Source: Amblyomma americanum (lineage: Eukaryota; Arthropoda; Arachnida; Ixodida; Ixodidae). From it: a stretch of 64,000 bases of DNA. Positions 55,441 to 64,000 of the stretch are shown here, in pieces (the first letter of the stretch is position 1; every line of letters begins with the position of its first letter). The notes beneath the pieces were generated by a model. That model searched no databases and was not told the origin of the DNA. It saw nothing but the letters and a program-made list of their open reading frames with translations. Made by a program: the position numbers and the translations under genes. The stretch is from the NCBI RefSeq assembly GCF_052857255.1, contig NC_135500.1, positions 46,931,772-46,995,771 on the forward strand, written 5' to 3'.

Positions 55441-57437
55441 GCGCACACACAAAGAGAAGCTAATCAGACTGCTACCTGGCCGTAAAGGGAGTCCGGCCAA
55501 CAGACCTACCCCCACCGTCCGCAATCTGTCTTCGTATAGGCCTACTCGAACAGAGCTCGCCGTTCTGGAGCTTGGTTTGAACTTCAATACGAGAGCGGCT
55601 CCGGACGCAAGAAAAATCATCTGTGCCGTGGAACAGGCTGTGGGACGTGTGGAAAACAATCGCCGAGAAGAAGCTCGTACCCGTGCGATCAGCATACTCG
55701 CCAAGCTGCCACATCGGCACCCCACCCCACTCCTTGCTCAGGAGCGTGATGCAGTCAGGAGCCTGCGGAGCAATACGGATATCGTAATCCTACCTGCTGA
55801 CAAGGACAACGCCACCGTCATCCTAAACCACAGCGACTACGTTGAGAAAATGACGAAGCTTCTGGAGGATGATGGCACGTACATGCGACTCAAGCGGGAC
55901 CCTACACTCAATGTAGAGCGAGAGTTGCAAAGGCTTTTGACAGACGTCTTCCAGTTTGTTCCACCACAGCACAGGTCGTTATACTTCACGCTCCTCTGCC
56001 ACAATGGATCTGCCCCTGCTTTATATGGCCTCCCGAAGATCCACAAGCCAGGCGTTCCAATGCGACCAATAGTGGATTTTACCCGCTCTCCCTTGTACCG
56101 GCTTTCAGGCTACTTGCACAAAGTTTTTTCGCCACTCGTTGGCAAGAGACCGACTTTCGTACGCAACTCCTTTGATTTTACTGAAAAAAATACGCGAAAT
56201 CACGATTGACAGCGACGAGATAATGGTGTCATTTGACGTCAGATCACTGTTTACCAGCGTCCCCGTGGATCTGGCGGTGGAGGTATGCCGTTCAGCGCTT
56301 CGAGACGACGACGGACTGAGTGCTAGGACACCCATCGATCCATCGGACCTGTTGAAGCTTCTGCAGTTTTGCTTGAAGAACACGTACTTCATCTTTCGGG
56401 GCACTGTCTACAAGCAGGCTCATGGCACTGCCATGGGAGCATCTACCTCGGTCACAACCGCAAACCTCACAATGGAAGCACTGGAAAGCCGCGCTTTGGC
56501 TTCGTTTGAGCCGCGCCCGAAGGTCTTCCTGCGGTACATTGATGACTGCTTTTGCATAATCAAAAAGAATGCCTTGGCTGCTTTCACGAACCATTTGAAC
56601 AGCATGGAAGATTCCATCCAGTTTACCGTCGAGGAGGAGATTTCTGGCCGTCTTCCTTTTCTGGACGTCATGGTGGAGCGACGTGATGACCGCCTATCAT
56701 TCAAGGTGTACAGAAAGAACACGCACACAGGCCAATACCTTCACTTTAATTCAGTCCATCCTACGTGTCATAAGCGCTCCGTCGTTTCTACCCTCGTCCG
56801 TCGTGCGGAAAGAATATGCTCGAAACCCGAAGAAAAGGCCTCTGACATACGCCAAGTGCGGCGCGAGCTCAACAATTGTGGCTACCCACAGCACTTCGTG
56901 AACGCTGTAATACAGCAGACAACGAGACCAGCTCAACCCGTTCGCCTACCTTGCCATGCCCGAGCTGCAATACCCTATGTGCCAGGCGTGAGCGAGTCAT
57001 TGGCCCGCATTTTTCGCACCTACGATGTGCATATAGCTCACGTGCCTGCGTGCAAGCTTCGTCACGAGTTGGTGTCCGTAAAGGACAAGCTAAAAAAGGA
57101 AAAGTTTCCCGGAGTAATTTATAAAATCCCCTGCTCAGACTGCGATCACTCCTACATAGGTGAAAGCGGAAACTTTGAAAGACGGCTGAATGAGCACAAG
57201 AATGATGTCAAGAAAAAGAAGGCTTGTTCCAACGCACTGGCTGAACACGTTGAAAACACGAAGCATGATATCGCTTGGGAAGAAGCGGCAATTATCGGCC
57301 GTGAGAAAAACTGGATGTCACGCCAATATCTGGAGTCTCTGTTTATCCAGACAACAGATCAGACGCTCAACCGTAACATCGGCAATCTACCGCCCTCGTA
57401 CGCTAGATGCCTGCGACGATTAGCACAACGTACTTAA
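55429..57437 (+). pseudogene. Penelope-like RT with GIY-YIG endonuclease, one frameshift
   Basis: An open frame runs in from the junction (VGRTHKEKLIRLLPGRK, VRNLSSYRPTRTELAVLELG), with no true start, so it is 5'-truncated. RT: VILPADKDNATVILNHSDY, ALYGLPKIHKPGVPMRPIVD, then a frameshift in an A7 run at about 56187, then VSFDVRSLFTSVP, GTAMGASTSVTTANL and catalytic FLRYIDDCFCI. The C-terminal GIY-YIG nuclease has GVIYKIPC, SYIGES, the R and H of ERRLNEHK, and E in YLESL. About 667 residues if joined. Confidence 0.92.
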
Positions 57438-57602
57438 GCTTTGTGTGCGAAATTTTTCCATCAGTGAACAAGACTTCCGTGTGGAAGTCGAAACGTCCTT
57501 CCATATTGACAACACCTTTTGGTCGGCGCTTCATTATTTTCGCCAATGTATTCACCCGACCAGACGAGATTTCGTCGAACCTTAGATTTCTGTCGCTGGT
57601 AC

Positions 57603-59369
57603 GTTTCAAAGTTTGTACAACGTGTGCCTTAAAGTCCACCATCATTCGAATCTTTCGGACTGGCCAGTGATCGTATGAGGCTCTTTTGAATGTCGCGGTT
57701 GACTGAGCACCTCTAGTTGGAACGTCGGGTGGCCAAGTGAACTTGCTGGAAGCAGTCACACATCGAAAGGCCCACCGGTGCTACTGATTTGCGCACCTGT
57801 AAACTAGCAGCAAAGAGGGTGAAATGCGTGGGTCTTGCTTTCGTCTATAAGACATCGGGCAGCTGTTATGTAACAACAATTTTCATAATGTGCGGTTTAA
57901 TTCTGCTATATAAAGCACAAACAACGCACGCGACAGTAAGCAGTGAAATTATCTCACGAGATCGTTCTGCACGTCAGACGCCTTAGTTGATAACTTTTTT
58001 TATTGCTGGTTCGCCGGCTCCACGATGCAGATTGATGGCATGTGGGTGTGATGCGAGCATAGACGTGATACTTAACTGCGAAACGGCGACATGTTTCCGT
58101 AACACGCCGCACTGCATCAGTGTCGAATACCAGAGTGTCTCCGGTGCTCGCTTAAAATCTGAGCGCAACGCCAGCAGTGCGCAAAAATATGACTCTCAGA
58201 CGAGGTGAATTCGCTTGCGTACCAGCGTCGATGGGCGTCGCCAAAGCCTGGCCGCTGATTCTCAGAAATTCTGGAGCTTTCCATAAATTTCTGCTGCGTT
58301 GCAACACGAATCATGCCGCTCACGTAAACTCGCATCTGCACTTGAGCACGTCGTGGGTCGCCAAGTGAAATATTCCGTCTCGTTTCCTTCCACGCTCTCC
58401 TTGCGGAGTACCGCGCACGCAGCGAAGAAGATGAACTGAACCCGAGGTCCCAGTGGAAAAACGTCATTGTGCTGTGCGACGTTGACGCGCGTTAAAGAGC
58501 CCCTCGTAGTCTGAATTAAGTCTGAGCCCTTCACTATACTGCGTAGCCCAGGTTTCGCATCAAGACGTAGCACGCCACAATTTTCAATGTTTTCTTTAGC
58601 GTTCTTGAACATAATGGGGTGAATTTCTGTCTTTTCGCATAACAAACCCCTTTGCAACTTCCTTTCGAGTTATAGATCCGCCTCCGTCATTATTTGAGCC
58701 TATTTTCAGAAATGGGAAGCCGAGTTACGAAACATATATACACCTGCACCGTTCTCCTAAGACATTCGCGCAAGGACATAATTACGACAAAAGAAATGCG
58801 AAATAAGCGCCTCTGTGTCAGCTTTTTTTTTTTAGTGTGTTTTCGTGTACAGCGGTAGAACGCAGAGCCACGTGTTTCTTTTGTTACGCGGGGCGCCGGC
58901 AATGTGATCCTTTTCGCACCCGAAATCAGGTGCGCGATAACAGGAAATCCTTGATGTAACCCCGCAAGTTGCGTTCGTGCGCCGATGTTTAGTGCTGGAG
59001 GGCGCGTGAGGCTGTCTGCGTGTTTAAGCGGGGCCCAAGGCCGCCGTTGCCAATCTCCGTGTCCGCGAGAGAGCGGGGCTGCCGGGATACTACACGTGCA
59101 GCTGGGTAAATGTTTTCTTTGTCTGCGTCCCCGCTCTTCACCATATGCAGCTATACAAACGAACCGAGTTTCTTGCCGTGGTGGATCAGTGGGAGTGGCA
59201 CTCTGCTAGTGATAGTGTCCGCGAAATCAGAACCTGCGCGACTGCCGCATCTCGGCCCTTCCTGACACACTACACGTGCGTCAAGATCCCTCCTTCCTTC
59301 CTTGTCCTCTCCCTGCATGCCCTCTCCTTCCAGGTTGCCTTTTAAACGCACATTGTCCCAGAATGTCCT
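57603..59369. other. Unassigned
   Basis: Several 100-residue frames (58117-58657 minus) have no recognisable domain. No repeat structure seen. Confidence 0.35.
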
Positions 59370-60345
59370 TACAAGTGAAAGAAACGGCAGAAAGTACGAA
59401 GAATCTGTAATGAATAAAGCTAGTAGGAAAGCAGCTGTATTGAAAAATAGGGCACGGTGGAATTGCAATAGGCATTAAGTGGTAAGAGGGATCTGGAAAG
59501 GAGTGATGGTTCCTAGCCTGAACTTCGACCATGCGGTCCTGTGCATGAGACCTGATGTTCGAGCAAGGTTAGAAATCAAACAACCCGGTGTAGGGAGGCT
59601 AGCTTTGGGAGCACATGGCAATACACCAAATCAGGGGGTACAGGGTGATATGGGATGGGCGTCGTTCGACAGCATAGAAGCTAGCAGTAAGATAGCATTT
59701 GAGGAGCGATTGAGAAAAATGGGGGAAACGCGGTGGGCTAGGGAAGTTTTCAGATACCTGTACATAAGGAATGTTGACACGAAATGAAGAAAGCGAACTA
59801 GAAAATTGACAAGCAAATATCTGGACAGCAGCAGTGGGGCAAATCAGCAATTATCGGTTAATAAAAAGGTTAAAGAAACAGAGCTCTGTGGAAAACAGGG
59901 CTGCTGACGATATCGGCACTGGGAACATACAGGATATTTAAGCTGGAAATTGTCAAAGAAAATATCTATGATAATTGTAGGGGAAGCTCTTTGTTGTTCG
60001 AGGCCAGGACGGGAGTTTTGCGGACTAAGACATATAGAGTCAGGTACCACGAGATAGACACGTTGTGCGTTGCGGGCGGAGAGGATGAGGAAACGGCTGA
60101 ACTCTTGATGCTTTTCTGTAAAGGGCTCCACGCTACAATGGAAAGCAGCGGGGCTGATTTATCCAAGGCATTGGGGTCTAAGGACAGTGAAGGGAAAGTA
60201 GATTTTAAGCGGGTAGAAGTAACCAAGCGAAGGTTATCTGATTGGTGGCTAAAATCAAGACAAGAGTAAAATTTCATAAGTCATGGCTAGGTGGCTTGAG
60301 CCACCGCCCGATTTAAAGGGTTCAGCCATATCCACCCATCTATCG
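59370..60345 (+). pseudogene. LINE C-terminal end with 3' UTR
   Basis: KASRKAAVLKNRARWN, VRGIWKGVMVPSLNF, RLALGAHGNTPNQGVQGDMG and WAREVFRYLYIRNVDTK, then after a frameshift LLFEARTGVLRTKTYRVRYH, TLCVAGGEDEETAELLM and RRLSDWWLKSRQE. This is the post-RT part of a LINE. The tail resembles that at 34023-34106, including TGGCTAGGTGGCTTGAGC. 5' truncated. Confidence 0.8.
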
Positions 60346-62079
60346 GTACATGTTTGCATGCACAAAGGTAATGAAAATCTCCAGGGGCTGCTTAGATGGC
60401 TCTTTTCAAATTCCTCTGTCCGCATATAACACACTAAAGCTCTGACAAGACTATCTTCAGTCAAATAAAACGCGCCCTAAAGATCGTCACTCCAGTCTTT
60501 GGGTGGTTACAACAGTAACTGGTTTGAAAGTTTGGTAAACTAAGCGAAATCCTCATTCCGTTTTTTTTTCGCAAATGCTGCCTCAGATTTTGCATTTGAG
60601 TGGTCCCGCCAGTTTAATTCTAGTTTGTCAACTCTTAAAGCAGAGCGAGACGCTCACTTTTCAGTGCTATCGACTATTGTTTTGGCGCTTCAAATCAGCA
60701 CGCGTTGTAATGGCATTTTGTCAACATGCGAACAGGTCTGAGCGCTGCAGTCAGCTGAGATGCTGCATTCTGCCATTCACAACCATCGCTAGCTTCGAGG
60801 TGTCACGCTTCCTCTGTCGTGGCGAATAGCGCTACTGCATTTCCCGCTACGACGAACTGTTTGCTTTCTTCTTACGCAGTGCTTGCCCGCTGCCAATGTG
60901 TGCGCAAGTAGCGAGTTAGAACATAGGCAAAAATATCCCGGTGGGTGTGACGCAGGGTAGCGTTGTATGGCAGCAAGTTCTTCGTTGTGCGTACCGAAAA
61001 GCTGCTCGTCATTTCAAAGCGCACCTCTTGCGACGAGAACGGAACACGAGTGCGCTGCAGCAGAACAGACTTTCCTCTCGAAGGGCGAAGCGTCGTCACG
61101 GCGCCTTTGTTCGTCCCGGGCATTGTTATCCCGAGCAGCATCATGTCGGCTAACTAGACCGGGCCTACGTGTCCGCCATTGCGTCACCGTGCCACTTTTT
61201 CTGCTGGCCGAGAAACCCGCCGGGAACAGGGCCGCGCCGGACGCAATCTTCGCTGAGGGCAGACAGACGCACAGCTGCGCAGTCCGTAAAGGGCACACAC
61301 AGCTCGCGGAGTGCGCTTTGCTGCGTTCCATTCGGTGACTCAAAACTGCTTTTGTCCGCCGCTTGGGCCGCTGCAAACGCGAGAACACATACCGCGCGAT
61401 TAGATACCCGCGTTTGGCTGACAGCATTCATTGCCTAGCTTCTCTCGGCGTAGCCCAGATAGCTTACGCACGGCACGTGCGCCTTCGATAGAGCGCGGAG
61501 GCTCACGCCAATAAGCGCCTGAAGGTGGCGCGGAAAAGTACTAAGGGTACTACCCAGAACTGCTTGCTCTTCTAGCTACGCAGTGTGTTATGGCGCTGCA
61601 ATCGGCACCGCAAATTTCAGCGCAAGTTCCCCATCCTGGCACGGGCAGGGAAAATATCTTTGAACCATTTGGGGGCATCTCACCGTGGCCTCCGGTCCAT
61701 GCGATGCGGTGAGAGATTGCAAATATAGAACCCGCTGCGGTTTTCGGGGATGCGTCGCTCGCGATGTCATTCTGCACGAATGTGCTCACTGTATTGTCCC
61801 AGCTCAGATTTGCCGAGAGAGAATCGCCATGCCGTGCACCGGACCGTCTTTATCCCCCTGCTAACTGAGATTGTCGAACGATGGCCGCAGCCATCGCCGG
61901 GTCTGAAGGCGTCTGACAGCTTAATCCGCCAATCTGACAGCTTAATTTGAAACTTGGGCAATTTTGCCCGACTGACGCAGGACGACGGACTTCACCGGGG
62001 TTTCAGCAGAACGAGCTCCTTGCGCTATAGCGCCTAAAAGACAACCAGTTCTGGCCACGTGCAAAGGCAGACAGAGATC
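60346..62079. other. Unassigned
   Basis: GC-rich frames at 60941-61438 and 61550-61961 show no domain. A short duplicated CTGACAGCTTAAT lies near 61912-61946. Confidence 0.35.

Positions 62080-64000
<1,921 letters not shown>

Larger units (their letters stand above)
54750..57590 (+). mobile_element. Penelope-like element, head-to-head composite
   Basis: A 12-bp duplication TGTCGCTGGTAC (54738-54749 and 57591-57602) brackets one unit. It is an inverted, 5'-truncated 3' part (54750-55428) joined to a longer forward copy (55429-57590). The arms are almost identical where they overlap. Penelope-like elements often carry such an inverted partial copy. The forward copy has about 40 extra 3' bases (57551-57590). 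Confidence 0.9.

Overview
This window is nuclear DNA of an arthropod, most probably a hard tick (Ixodida, likely a metastriate genus). The basis is a near full-length SINE of the kind described from ixodid ticks (Ruka-like, 33811-34022, with a decayed second piece at 51440-51555), LINE tails and LINE protein ends of types I associate with tick genomes, and several Ty3/gypsy retrotransposons. I recognised no host protein gene with confidence, and no tRNA or rRNA gene, CRISPR array or bacterial operon. The window reads as a heterochromatin-like, repeat-rich intergenic or intronic region where insertions have nested inside one another.

Layout. 1-9700 is mostly unassigned AT-rich DNA with a gypsy integrase scrap (752-1247), a fold-back element (5211-5679) and a LINE tail near 6480-6845. 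9723-12551 is a broken hAT transposase of the ZMYM/TTF-finger type, plus strand. 12902-17796 is gypsy A, minus strand, with one LTR and a 5' truncation. 18339-20030 is a second gypsy remnant. 20135-23257 is a pile of plus-strand LINE fragments with a tRNA-derived SINE inserted at an RT motif. 23536-27822 holds nothing I recognise. 27825-28648 is a TIR element containing another hairpin repeat. 28999-33521 is gypsy B, with both LTRs and a target-site duplication. 33811-35030 holds a SINE, LINE ends and a hAT N-terminal scrap. 35190-40795 is one LINE split by gypsy C (36266-39413, both LTRs) and by a hairpin element (39984-40131). 41181-45027 is gypsy D, carrying a Tc1/mariner-type MITE. 45467-46992 is a hAT relic bounded by long inverted arms. 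47150-50033 holds an RTE-like LINE (minus) and another LINE (plus). 50059-51270 holds two fold-back repeats around a second TA-flanked MITE. 52500-54080 has CpG-rich patches. 54750-57590 is a Penelope-like element in a head-to-head arrangement with a 12-bp target duplication. 59370-60345 is a LINE end, and 62080-64000 is an I/LOA-like LINE on the minus strand split by a 549-bp TG/CG microsatellite.

How the parts relate. Nothing here works as a cellular pathway. The genes encode the mobility machinery of selfish elements: gag, protease, reverse transcriptase, RNase H, integrase, EEP endonuclease, GIY-YIG endonuclease and hAT transposase. Every autonomous element is damaged by stops, frameshifts, deletions or lost catalytic residues. 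The least damaged is the forward Penelope copy, which has one visible frameshift in an A run. Nested insertions give relative ages: the LINE at 35190 is older than gypsy C, gypsy D is older than its MITE, and gypsy B is older than the 377-bp insert in its RT.
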